A DNA stretch of 64,000 nucleotides from Stieleria tagensis (GTDB lineage: Bacteria > Planctomycetota > Planctomycetia > Pirellulales > Pirellulaceae): positions 1 to 64,000 of the forward strand of contig NZ_JAMYFE010000022.1 of the NCBI RefSeq assembly GCF_024129865.1, written 5' to 3'. A program made the position numbers and the translations under genes. Below, one piece after another: positions 26,218 to 34,697 of this stretch (position 1 is its first letter; each line of letters starts with the position of its first letter). Below the pieces are notes generated by a model. That model was not told the DNA's origin, did not search any database, and saw only the letters and a list, made by a program, of their open reading frames with translations.

Positions 26218-27804
26218 TTATTTTTCTTCAGCGCCCGGTTTTAGACCCAACGAAACCTGTTCGGTGCCAGGCATCACGCGGTCGAACCAGGCGATCGCAT
26301 CTGGATTGTTTGATTCTAGATCGGCATACAAGACAGACAATTTTCGTTTTGCCTCGGCGGCTTTCTCGGGATCCTCCATCGCCTGGGCAACGGAGACCTG
26401 CAATGCCCAAGCGACCAGGCGATACTTGCGATCGACGGCCGCATCATCGATCAGTTCATTCAATGTGGCTTCGGCATCGGCCGGTCGATTCTGTTTCAAA
26501 TACAGTCGCGCCAATTGCAGGCCGGCTTTGGAGGCATAGGATTGGTTGACCGCGCTGCCATCGGTCGGTGGAAAATACAGCGAGACGGCTTTCCAGCCGG
26601 CCGGATCGTTGCGCACGATCGCTTCCCAGAACTGTTCTTCCGCGGTCTCCTGTTGCGGGACCACGTCGGGCCGCAACATTTTGGCAACCGTGGGTTGCCG
26701 GATGCCTGACGCTGCGGCGATGCCAAGACCGACACAGGCCAACGGCAGCAGGGTCAGCATGAGCGCACGAAGTTGGCGTTTGGTCTTGAGTCGTTGTTGT
26801 TCGTCGGCGACACGCTGCAGCCGCGCCGTCGCCGATGCCGCACCGGCCAAACGCCGCGTCTTGCTGCGCTGGTCCGCGTCATCACCGGTCAAGGCATCGA
26901 GCAATTCTCCAGCCGACTGAAATCGTTCGGCGGGATCCTTGCGAAGCAATTTGGCGATGATTGCGATCAACCATTCGGGAACGTCTTTGTCCCCGCGGAC
27001 GCGGTCCAGTGGTTGCGGGGTTTCGTTGACATGAGCAAAGGCCAGTGCCAACGGATCCTCGGCTTCGAATGGCGGCCGACCGGTCAACAGGTGGTACATC
27101 ATCACGCCCAGCGAATACAAATCGCTGCGCGGATCAACCGAGCGTCCTTGGACTTGTTCCGGGCTCATGTAGCGCGGCGTGCCGAGCGTCAGACCGGCCT
27201 GAGTCAAATCGGCTCGACTGCCGTCGTTGTCGCTTTGCACCCGAGCCAGCCCAAAGTCGGCGACTTTAATCGCCCCGCTTTTGGACCACATCACGTTTTC
27301 AGGTTTGATGTCACGGTGCGTGATGCCTTCGGATGCCGCCGCGTCCAAGGCCGATGCGACACCGTACAGCACTTCGACCGCTTGTTCGGGATCCAGCGGA
27401 CCGTTTCGTTCCAGCCATTGCCGCAGATTCTGGCCCGAGATCAATTCTTGGGCGATGTAATAGCGCGCCGAATCTTCGCCGACTTCGTAGATTTGAACAA
27501 TGTTGGGATGGTTCAACTTGGCCGCCGCTTTGGCCTCGCGACGAAAGCGTGTGATGTAGTCACGATCACGCGACAATTCCGGCCGCAAGACTTTGATCGC
27601 GACATCGCGATCGAGTTGCATGTCACGGGCGGCATAGACGTCGGCCATCCCACCGCGACCAAGCCGGCTGAGGATCAGATATCCGGCCAACCGCGACCCG
27701 ACCAGACTGGCGGTCGACAGGGATGAAGTGGGGGTCTGGTCAGCGGTGCCCGCTGCGGTGTCAGCTAATTCCGGGGCCTGATCGTTCTGATCCGCTTCAC
27801 TCAT
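26218..27804 (-). CDS. Ser/Thr protein kinase with C-terminal TPR-like region
   Basis: A 528-residue membrane-anchored Hanks-type kinase. The catalytic domain (about residues 38-300) has the glycine loop GRGGMADVY, VAIKVLR (ATP-binding Lys), catalytic HRDIKPEN, metal-binding DFGLA and the APE-type segment GTPRYMSPEQ. A transmembrane helix (ALMLTLLPLACVGLGIAAA) lies near residues 347-365. About 150 residues outside the membrane carry tetratricopeptide-like helices (AGLQLARLYLKQNRPADAEATLNELI). Signal transduction by phosphorylation of Ser/Thr is the family role; the ligand and substrates are unknown. Its ATG overlaps the larE stop by four bases. Confidence 0.93.
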   Translation of the reverse strand: MSEADQNDQAPELADTAAGTADQTPTSSLSTASLVGSRLAGYLILSRLGRGGMADVYAARDMQLDRDVAIKVLRPELSRDRDYITRFRREAKAAAKLNHPNIVQIYEVGEDSARYYIAQELISGQNLRQWLERNGPLDPEQAVEVLYGVASALDAAASEGITHRDIKPENVMWSKSGAIKVADFGLARVQSDNDGSRADLTQAGLTLGTPRYMSPEQVQGRSVDPRSDLYSLGVMMYHLLTGRPPFEAEDPLALAFAHVNETPQPLDRVRGDKDVPEWLIAIIAKLLRKDPAERFQSAGELLDALTGDDADQRSKTRRLAGAASATARLQRVADEQQRLKTKRQLRALMLTLLPLACVGLGIAAASGIRQPTVAKMLRPDVVPQQETAEEQFWEAIVRNDPAGWKAVSLYFPPTDGSAVNQSYASKAGLQLARLYLKQNRPADAEATLNELIDDAAVDRKYRLVAWALQVSVAQAMEDPEKAAEAKRKLSVLYADLESNNPDAIAWFDRVMPGTEQVSLGLKPGAEEK

Positions 27805-28838
27805 GTCGCTTTCCCTGGTTTGGTCGAATCATGTTGCGGCGGATTGGCGGTTATTGGATCAGGGAGTTGCAGGGAAACCAACGGCCGATTCATGCTGCCG
27901 CTCGAAAGCCCCTGTAGGTCCAGTGTCACGTACTGAAACCCAAGCTGGATCAGTCTACCGGACAGCTGTTTGCGAGTCTGGTCGCACAGCAGACGATCGA
28001 TCTGGTCCAGGGGAATTTCGATCCTGGCCAATTCACCTGGATGCAATCGAACCCGCAATTCGCTCAGCCCCAAGCTACGCAAGTAGTCTTCGGCCTGTTC
28101 GATTCGCGTCAAACGCTCGGGTGTGACCTGGACCCCATAGGCGATTCGACTGGCCAGGCAGGGGGCGGCTGGCAGTTCGGCATTGGACAATCCGAATTGT
28201 CGAGCGATGTCACGCACGGCGGCTTTGCCGATTCCCAAATCAGCCAGCGGCGTTTGCACACCAGCTTCGTCGCCGGCGGCAATCCCGGGGCGATAGTCTC
28301 CCAGGTCGTCGGCGTTGGTGCCAGAAACGATCGTGATCGCATCAGTCTGCGGCTCCGCCGTCTGCCGCGTTTGGGCGGTGACGGCATCAACCAGCTGGTG
28401 CAGCGATCGGTACAGCGTGGTTTTGCAGTGAAAACAACGTCGTGAATCGTTGGCGGCGTAGGCGGGCAACGCCAGTTCGTCGGTGTCGATCACCTGCTGT
28501 GTGGCGCCCAATTCCTGGGCCACTGTCGCAGCCGTTTGCAATTGCCACTGGGCGACACTGGGTGAGCGAGCCGTGACCGCAGTGACCGAGATCGAGTTGC
28601 CGGGCGCTGTCGTGGTTGCGGCTTTGCAACGTTGTGCGCTACTTCGCAGCGCTGCGGCCAGCACAACCGAGCTGTCCACGCCACCGGAAAAAGCCACGAA
28701 AACGGTGCGGTGTTGGTCAAACCATCGCACCAACGCTTCGGCCGCTGGCGACAATGTTTGGGTCGCGGCGGTGGCTGCGGAGTCGCTGTCGCATGTCTCA
28801 GGCGGGGTACCGGCAGCGGTCGAGGAATCGAGAGTCAT
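27801..28838 (-). CDS. larE: LarE-family ATP-dependent sulfur transferase
   Basis: LarE transfers sulfur to the nickel-pincer nucleotide cofactor precursor of lactate racemase-type enzymes. Visible signatures are the PP-loop FSGGVDSS, the RRCFHCKTTLY segment, GTNADDLGDYRPG, and ELPAAPCLASRIAYG carrying the family cysteine. The CxxC plus the PCLAS Cys give three cysteines, so whether it works sacrificially or with an iron-sulfur cluster cannot be decided. I chose the ATG at 28838, which forms a TGATG overlap with the methyltransferase stop; a GTG at 28862 would add eight residues. No larB, larC or larA is nearby. It is the middle gene of a tight three-gene operon. Confidence 0.9.
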   Translation of the reverse strand: MTLDSSTAAGTPPETCDSDSAATAATQTLSPAAEALVRWFDQHRTVFVAFSGGVDSSVVLAAALRSSAQRCKAATTTAPGNSISVTAVTARSPSVAQWQLQTAATVAQELGATQQVIDTDELALPAYAANDSRRCFHCKTTLYRSLHQLVDAVTAQTRQTAEPQTDAITIVSGTNADDLGDYRPGIAAGDEAGVQTPLADLGIGKAAVRDIARQFGLSNAELPAAPCLASRIAYGVQVTPERLTRIEQAEDYLRSLGLSELRVRLHPGELARIEIPLDQIDRLLCDQTRKQLSGRLIQLGFQYVTLDLQGLSSGSMNRPLVSLQLPDPITANPPQHDSTKPGKAT

Positions 28839-29713
28839 CAGCGAGAGAGTTGGCGAGTGCACTGGACAAAGAAACCGGCGTCCAGTTTTCGGTTTTGGGC
28901 ATCACGCAATGAGAGCCGCCCGGATCGCAGCCCGCCCATGAACTGTGATTGCGACAGGTCAAACCGCGGTGGGATCTGGGACTGCAGATAGTCTACCACG
29001 TCCATGGTTCTGACCTGAGGGGAGTGGCCGGTGATCAGAAAGCGAAAATTTTCTGGCGTCAGCAATGACAGACAACTGTCGATCAATGGCCACAGATCAC
29101 GTTCCAGACGCCAGGCTTTGCCCGATGGCCCGTGTCCGTATGCCGGTGGGTCCATCACAATGGTCTGGTAACGATTGCCACGTCGCAGTTCACGGGCGGT
29201 GAATTTGACGGCGTCGTCCACCAAGTAACGGATCGGATGATCGGTCAATCCGTTACATCCCGCCGCCAAACGCGCTGTGGCAACATTCGGTTTTGCCGCA
29301 TCGACATGTGCCACCTTCATCCCGCCGATCGCCATCGCAATGCTGCTGGCGCCGGTGTAACCAAATAGATTCAAACCACTCGCCGGCGGGGCGACGGCAA
29401 CCGGCGCCGTGTCCATCAACCACCGCCAATTCAGCGCTTGTTCGGGAAACAAACCGACATGGCCAAAGGGTGTCGGCGAGATCGGCATGCAGAAACCGTC
29501 CAGTTCAACGGTCATCGCATCCGGAACAGCCGTGCGGTGTTGCCACCGCCGCGAAGTCTCTTGAAAGACCGAATCCGCCGACTTCCAACGGGACGGGCTG
29601 TGCTTTTGCACCCCCTCGGCAGCCGGCGAGGGGCGATCGAACACTCGTCCGGCAAACGACTCCAGCTTGCGGCCGTCGCCAAAGTCGATCAACCGGTATC
29701 CCGTTTCGCTCAT
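28838..29713 (-). CDS. Class I SAM-dependent methyltransferase (RlmI/RlmK-like)
   Basis: A 291-residue enzyme. The SAM-binding motif I is GLNLFGYTGASSIAMAIGG, motif II is VAHVDAAKPNVATARLAA, and the catalytic-type motif is YQTIVMDPPAYGHG. The FGHVGLFPEQALNW opening and the DPPAYG motif resemble rRNA (cytosine) methyltransferases of the RlmI/RlmK group, but the N-terminal PUA-like domain is reduced. The likely substrate is therefore rRNA, by inference. MSETGYRLID at 29713 is taken as the start, since it gives the conserved N-terminus. It overlaps larE by one base (TGATG) and is the first gene of the operon; the ThuA gene starts divergently. Confidence 0.8.
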   Translation of the reverse strand: MSETGYRLIDFGDGRKLESFAGRVFDRPSPAAEGVQKHSPSRWKSADSVFQETSRRWQHRTAVPDAMTVELDGFCMPISPTPFGHVGLFPEQALNWRWLMDTAPVAVAPPASGLNLFGYTGASSIAMAIGGMKVAHVDAAKPNVATARLAAGCNGLTDHPIRYLVDDAVKFTARELRRGNRYQTIVMDPPAYGHGPSGKAWRLERDLWPLIDSCLSLLTPENFRFLITGHSPQVRTMDVVDYLQSQIPPRFDLSQSQFMGGLRSGRLSLRDAQNRKLDAGFFVQCTRQLSR

Positions 29714-29837
29714 CCCCTGGTTCTCCAATCTTGCTGTGCAACCTGTTTGTCTCGCTACCCATCTGCGGCGGTCACTAGCTAGAATGACCTGTCTCGCCGT
29801 TCATTCCTACCCACTTGCCCTCCCCCCAGGCCCCGCG

Positions 29838-30797
29838 ATGTTCGTTTCACTGCGCCGACGTTCCGTTTTCGTGCTTTTGGCTCTCACCACGCTGACGCTG
29901 CTGGGCAGTGCCTGGTCCACCGCAGAAGAAACTTGGGAGCAGAAAAAGGCCAGTCGCTTTAAACCGCTCAACGATCACCAGAAGCAAAGTATCGCGGCCG
30001 CCATTCCTGACAAACTGGCCGCCCAGCCAGCCAGCCAGCGGCGGATTCTGGCGTTTTACCGCTGTGAAGGTTTCATCCACACCTCGATTCCACATGCCAA
30101 CGAGTCGGTCCGCGCGATGGCGGAAAAGACCAAAGCGTTTGCGGTCGATTTCGCGGACACCTACGACGTGTTCACGCCTGAGAATCTGGAGCAATACGAT
30201 GCGATTCTGTTGAACAACACCACCCACATGCGATTTGATCAACCGGAACAGCAAGCCGCATTCATGGACTTTGTTGCCGGTGGGAAAGGCTTGATCGGAT
30301 TTCACGCCGCCAGTGACAACTTCAATCGCTATCCCGATTCGCTGGCAATGATCGGCGGGACTTTTTCCGGCCACCCCTGGGGCGCCGGCGGGAAATGGGC
30401 ATTCAAATTGGATGATCCCCAGCACGTCTTAAACAACGCCTTCGGCGGAAATGGGTTTTGGCACAGTGACGAAATCTACCAATACAAACCCGATTCCTAC
30501 GTCGGCACCGGCGTGCTCCGCATCCTGGTCAGCCTGGACATGTCCAAAGAAGCCGTGTCGAGCCGAATTGATGATGGACCGCGCGAAGTCCCGGTGTCGT
30601 GGGTTCGCACCGCCGGTGACGGTCGCGTGTTCTACACCAACCTGGGGCACCGCGAAGACACCTTTGCCAACCCGATGATCGTCAAACACATGCTCGATGG
30701 CATTCAATATGCCTTGGGTGACCTGGACGCTGACGCCACACCGACCGACCAAGCCGGTGCTCTGACACCCGCACTAGCCCCCGCAGAGAAGTCATAG
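29838..30797 (+). CDS. Secreted ThuA-domain protein
   Basis: A 319-residue exported protein. Residues 1-28 are a signal peptide (SVFVLLALTTLTLLGSAWSTA). The ThuA glutamine-amidotransferase-like fold runs from ILAFYRCEGFIHTSIPHA through ENLEQYDAILLNNTT, GKGLIGFHAASDNF and FSGHPWGAGG to YTNLGHREDTF. ThuA proteins are linked to trehalose and other sugar use and are greatly expanded in planctomycetes; a catalytic Cys nucleophile is not evident, so enzyme activity is uncertain. I chose ATG 29838 because longer frames start in the divergent methyltransferase promoter region and lack a signal peptide. Confidence 0.85.
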   Translation: MFVSLRRRSVFVLLALTTLTLLGSAWSTAEETWEQKKASRFKPLNDHQKQSIAAAIPDKLAAQPASQRRILAFYRCEGFIHTSIPHANESVRAMAEKTKAFAVDFADTYDVFTPENLEQYDAILLNNTTHMRFDQPEQQAAFMDFVAGGKGLIGFHAASDNFNRYPDSLAMIGGTFSGHPWGAGGKWAFKLDDPQHVLNNAFGGNGFWHSDEIYQYKPDSYVGTGVLRILVSLDMSKEAVSSRIDDGPREVPVSWVRTAGDGRVFYTNLGHREDTFANPMIVKHMLDGIQYALGDLDADATPTDQAGALTPALAPAEKS

Positions 30798-30868
30798 CGC
30801 TGATGCACACGTTTCGAAGTTGCGTTCTCTCTAAAGCCCAGCGGGCGACAAAATGACTGCCGGCGGCG

Positions 30869-32170
30869 TCAGTCGCCGTCACGCTCTCCGGAACCATTCC
30901 TTTCCCGGCGTTTGCGTACGATCCGCTTGATCTTGTCTTCCTGTTCGCGCAACTGCGCAACCCGCTGTTCGTACTTTTCCTCGCGTTTTTTCAGCGCGCG
31001 ATAACGGCGTTTGACGCGTGATGCCGCCTGCCCCACCTTGTCGCGTCGATCACGCAGTTTTTGATGATCCAGAGCATCCTGATCCGCTTCAGGATCGGGA
31101 TCGGAAAGTGTTGGTTCGGTTTGGTCGAGCAAGCGTTGCTGCCGGGATTGAAACCAGGCCGGCGCCAGAAAAATTCCGTTGGCAAAGATCATCATCAATC
31201 CGAACGTTGCCATGCCTAGAAACAACGCGATCGATGCATGCACGCCGACGGCGACCGCCAACACGAACGGCCGCGTGATCCGCGGCCAGACAAGTGCACA
31301 GTAGAAAACCTCCCAGAACAACGTGGCATTGGATAGTGCCGAAATGATGGCGGGGTAGCGAGCCATCCAGGTCATGTCTAGCGATTGGTATTCATAGTTG
31401 GCAACGGCGTACCAGACCGCGGTTCCATCCCACCAGGTCACGCCACGTGATTTTGCTAATCCGCCAAACAGGTAGATCACACACAGGTGCAACTGCAGCA
31501 GTCGGGTGCCAATCGTGGCCGCCACGCTGGGAGAATCGTCCGGCAACATGAACCGCCAAAACGCGGACGCTTTGCGTTTATCCGCCCAGCGCCGCGCCAG
31601 TTTTGCGTCCACCGAAAAACAACTGCCGCAGGGTGTCAGTGCCAGATACATCGTGGCGTAAGTCACGATCTGATCCAGACCAAACAGCGCCCCGGTCAAC
31701 CGATGCAAATACATCAGTTGCAGCAACAACGCCAAGGGGGCGGTGATCCGAGTGGCATAACCGATCATGAACATCGCCGTGACGGCCAGCGTGAACCCGT
31801 GATGGATCACCACCGATGTGGGATGATTGAAATACCACAGGTAACTGCGGGCCCAATCGCTCACGCCAAACGCACCATCGTGTAACTGACGCGCCATGTC
31901 GTTGTTGATCCAAGCGTCGGCGCCGACGAATGCCGATAGATCGGTGGCCAACACCAAATGGCAATACAACAGCATCGCACCGGCCAAAATCCGCAGCACG
32001 CACAGAGTATGCGGTCGCATCGGAGTGAACCAAAATCGGTCCCAATACCCGACCAATCGAAGCACAGAATCAAGATAAGAATCAGTAGCCCGATCCGACA
32101 CCGTCAGCCCCTGCGTGCTACCCGTACTCGTACTCATACTCTCGGAACCAGTGATTGCAGATCGAGTCAT
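30869..32170 (-). CDS. HTTM-domain integral membrane protein
   Basis: A 433-residue multi-pass protein with the horizontally transferred transmembrane (HTTM) domain related to vitamin K-dependent gamma-carboxylase. Hydrophobic segments include LCVLRILAGAMLLYCHLVLA, LAVTAMFMIGYATRI and FVLAVAVGVHASIALFLGMATF. The motif FWFTPMRPHTLCVLRI opens the domain. The catalytic Lys of human carboxylase cannot be placed with confidence. The final 100 residues are a highly charged coiled coil rich in Lys, Arg and Glu (KKREEKYEQRVAQLREQ). It overlaps the preceding gene by one base (TGATG), so the two products are probably made together. Confidence 0.85.
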   Translation of the reverse strand: MTRSAITGSESMSTSTGSTQGLTVSDRATDSYLDSVLRLVGYWDRFWFTPMRPHTLCVLRILAGAMLLYCHLVLATDLSAFVGADAWINNDMARQLHDGAFGVSDWARSYLWYFNHPTSVVIHHGFTLAVTAMFMIGYATRITAPLALLLQLMYLHRLTGALFGLDQIVTYATMYLALTPCGSCFSVDAKLARRWADKRKASAFWRFMLPDDSPSVAATIGTRLLQLHLCVIYLFGGLAKSRGVTWWDGTAVWYAVANYEYQSLDMTWMARYPAIISALSNATLFWEVFYCALVWPRITRPFVLAVAVGVHASIALFLGMATFGLMMIFANGIFLAPAWFQSRQQRLLDQTEPTLSDPDPEADQDALDHQKLRDRRDKVGQAASRVKRRYRALKKREEKYEQRVAQLREQEDKIKRIVRKRRERNGSGERDGD

Positions 32171-33015
32171 CAGTTCGACTCCCCATCATCGCCAACACCC
32201 GCGCCATCGCTGACGTTGCCATCGCCAGCTTTGCCATCGCCAGCAGCATCGTCGCCAGCAGCAGCGGCGTTGTTTTGCACGCCCGGCGAGGGAATGATTT
32301 CGGTGTCCTCCGCGGGTGCGATCGCGTCGGAGAACAATGGTTGGTCGACCAACACGTTGTAAAGCCGAGGATCGTCCAGTGGAATCGGTTCGGCCAAGAA
32401 GTCTTCGCGGGTCATCAGCACATGTTCCAGACGGCGAATTGCGACTTCGCGCCCTTCATTTTCAGTCTTCAAATGGTCGATCATCGACTGCCGGACATAT
32501 TCGTACAGCCCGCGGCCTTGCTGCCAGCGCTGTGCTTCGACCGGATCAATCTCGAACAGATCCACCGGCGGCCCGGGCGGCCAATAAATCTGGCTCAGGT
32601 ATTCACTCAGCATAAAATGGCGGTGATACAGCAATCGCGGCCATTGATCGTCACGGTCCGGATACATCTGCTCGGTCACACTGCCGTCGGCGGCGGTCCG
32701 CGCGGCTTGGATCAAGCGACTCGGGCCGGGGTCCGGTGCAAAAAACGCGTAGCCTCGATCCATGTGCATGAACTGCGCATAGCCTTCGAAAGGTCGCAGC
32801 AGGTTGCCGACCAGTGGTGATCGGCCACTGGCATTGGTCGTTTGAAAGGCCAACGGTGGCAAGACCACGGCGAACAAATGAAACAGAATCAGCCCACTGA
32901 TGATCCATTTGAGTCGCGAATTTTGAAATCCGAGGGCATCGATGCCTGATTCGACCGCGGGATTGTCAGAGTCGTTTTTGCGATCGCGGGCAGAGCCGCT
33001 GTGTCGTTTCGACAT
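32170..33015 (-). CDS. Membrane-anchored partner of the HTTM protein
   Basis: A 281-residue protein with a single N-terminal membrane helix (LKWIISGLILFHLFAVVLPPLAF, about residues 34-56). An externally exposed domain follows with FEGYAQFMHMDRGYAFFAPDPGPSRL and QWPRLLYHRHFMLSEYLSQIYWPP. A low-complexity Asp/Gly/Ala tail ends the protein. I do not recognise a named family, but such genes are often found directly before HTTM genes in planctomycetes (from memory, not checked). Translation of the HTTM gene is coupled to it. It starts with ATG; upstream is an intergenic region with the TIGR03000 terminator. Confidence 0.7.
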   Translation of the reverse strand: MSKRHSGSARDRKNDSDNPAVESGIDALGFQNSRLKWIISGLILFHLFAVVLPPLAFQTTNASGRSPLVGNLLRPFEGYAQFMHMDRGYAFFAPDPGPSRLIQAARTAADGSVTEQMYPDRDDQWPRLLYHRHFMLSEYLSQIYWPPGPPVDLFEIDPVEAQRWQQGRGLYEYVRQSMIDHLKTENEGREVAIRRLEHVLMTREDFLAEPIPLDDPRLYNVLVDQPLFSDAIAPAEDTEIIPSPGVQNNAAAAGDDAAGDGKAGDGNVSDGAGVGDDGESN

Positions 33016-33145
33016 CGAACAAATACAGAACTTAGGTAACGAATCAGGTAGCCAAACGGTCGGTCAATCCTCCGCATCACACAGATTAACTTCGGCGTAT
33101 CGAATGTGTAGGGAGCGGGCGGAAATCACTTGCTGAATCTGCAAT

Positions 33146-33184
33146 AAAAAAACCGCCTGCCGGAAAGCTCCGAACAAGCGGTTG
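33146..33184 (-). terminator. Rho-independent terminator of the TIGR03000 gene
   Basis: AACCGC (33151-33156) pairs with GCGGTT (33178-33183), with an inner CGG/CCG pair. On the minus strand seven T residues follow. It lies about 25 bases after the stop of the gene ending at 33210. Confidence 0.75.
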
Positions 33185-33209
33185 GATAGGATCTGCTGAG
33201 TGCCGAAAA

Positions 33210-34478
33210 CTAACGTTTGGCAACAGCTGATGGATCGAAATCAAACGTCAGCTCGTTAAAGCTGCCGGCTTCGACATTGATCACACGTTCGCGGCTGATC
33301 TTTTGGCCATTGATTTCGGCGGTCACACGCACGGTGTAGTCGCTCCAATGGTCGCCGGACTTCAGCTGAGTCGTACGGAACGTACGCAGGGTTCCGCTGC
33401 CGCTGGTTTCGTTGCCAGCCAGGCTGACCACGGCATCGGCGGGCACGTGGATTTTGACCACGGTCACCGGAGCTTGGTCGGCTTCGGCGTTGACCGACGA
33501 CAGTTCAGATGCGGCCGGTTGGTCACTGGCGGGCGATTCAAACACCACACGCTCGTTGTCACCGGGACGCAATTTCACTTCGCGGCTTTCCGATTTCTGT
33601 TGTCCGTCGTAATCGTAGGTGACCTTGACCACATAGGTGTAAAGGTAGCCTGACTTCAAACCACGGGACATGAATTGACGGACCGCACCTTCGCTGGTCG
33701 TTTCGTGACCGTTGACGGTGACTGTCGCATCGTCGCTGGGAACGGCAACGGTCAACAAGGCCGCGTCATCATCGATGGCCGGTTTCGCCGACTCGTAGCG
33801 AGCCGTCGAATCAGCTTCTTTCAGCGGTGTGTACTGACGGTACGACGACTGAATTTTGGATGATTCGTAACCGACGATCGAAATCGAATTCGAACGTTCC
33901 TTGCTGGCGGCCACCGAACTCGCGGTGCTGCCGGCCGAGCGATAGCGGGACAAGGGAACCGAGTAGTTCGACATCGACGCGGAATAGCTGCCGCCGCTGC
34001 TGCCACCACTGCTGCCACCGGATGATCCGCCGCTACTGCCGCCACTGCTGGGCGAATAATACGACGTCATTTGCCCACCGCTGCTGCCACCGGACGAGCC
34101 GCCACTGCTGCCGTAGGATCCGCCGCTACTGGCATAACGGGCGGCGTAACGGGCTGCATGGCGAGCTTGGCGAGCGTCGCGACGAGCCTCGTGATGGGCG
34201 TGAATTTTGGCAGCCAGATGTCGCAGTGGGCCGACGCGGTCTCCCGTCGATCCGCCGCTGCTGGCATAACCGCCGCTGCTACCGTAGCCGCCAGATGAAC
34301 CGTAGCTGCCCCCCGAGGAAGCCGAATAGTAGAGTGCGGCCGCACCTCCACTACTACCGCCTGAACTGGCATAGCCACCCGATGATCCGCCGGACGAACC
34401 GCCCGCGGTCACAGGATTGGAAAAGCCGCCTGCGGCTAAAAGTGCTGTCAAACAGACCGAAAATCGAATACGCGTCAT
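33210..34478 (-). CDS. Secreted protein with two TIGR03000 domains and Gly/Ser-rich N-terminus
   Basis: A 422-residue exported protein. Residues 1-25 form a signal peptide. Residues 26-180 are a low-complexity region made of GGSSGG, GYASSGG and YGSSGG units, with a basic His/Arg-rich interruption (HHEARRDARQARHAARYAARYA). Two copies of the planctomycete TIGR03000 module follow, at about residues 245-320 (DDATVTVNGHETTSEGAVRQF) and 338-415 (ADAVVSLAGNETSGSGTLRTF). Each is a predicted beta-sandwich of unknown function. The repetitive Ser/Gly region suggests a flexible spacer or a surface location. It is read divergently from trpS, with a good terminator. Confidence 0.88.
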   Translation of the reverse strand: MTRIRFSVCLTALLAAGGFSNPVTAGGSSGGSSGGYASSGGSSGGAAALYYSASSGGSYGSSGGYGSSGGYASSGGSTGDRVGPLRHLAAKIHAHHEARRDARQARHAARYAARYASSGGSYGSSGGSSGGSSGGQMTSYYSPSSGGSSGGSSGGSSGGSSGGSYSASMSNYSVPLSRYRSAGSTASSVAASKERSNSISIVGYESSKIQSSYRQYTPLKEADSTARYESAKPAIDDDAALLTVAVPSDDATVTVNGHETTSEGAVRQFMSRGLKSGYLYTYVVKVTYDYDGQQKSESREVKLRPGDNERVVFESPASDQPAASELSSVNAEADQAPVTVVKIHVPADAVVSLAGNETSGSGTLRTFRTTQLKSGDHWSDYTVRVTAEINGQKISRERVINVEAGSFNELTFDFDPSAVAKR

Positions 34479-34626
34479 GGTTGTGAAATCCCTCCGATCT
34501 CGCTTAATGAGGATGCCGGACTCCCCGGCTCTATTGGGCTAGGATAGCGGTCAGGATGGGACGATCAAGCAGTTAAGGTAAAATTTGAGGACTAGGGCAT
34601 TTTGGTAGGCACTCTTCAAAGAAGTT

Positions 34627-34664
34627 AGCCGATCGAACACAATCCAGCCGCCGATCGGCTTTTT
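34627..34664 (+). terminator. Terminator-like hairpin in the trpS leader
   Basis: AGCCGATCG (34627-34635) pairs perfectly with CGATCGGCT (34652-34660), followed by a run of five T residues. It lies 33 bases before the trpS ATG. No plus-strand gene ends upstream for several kilobases, so the structure most likely regulates trpS. No Trp-rich leader peptide was found. Confidence 0.65.
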
Positions 34665-34697
34665 GTTCTCTTTGCCCCCTATGACGGACCCCCCGCG

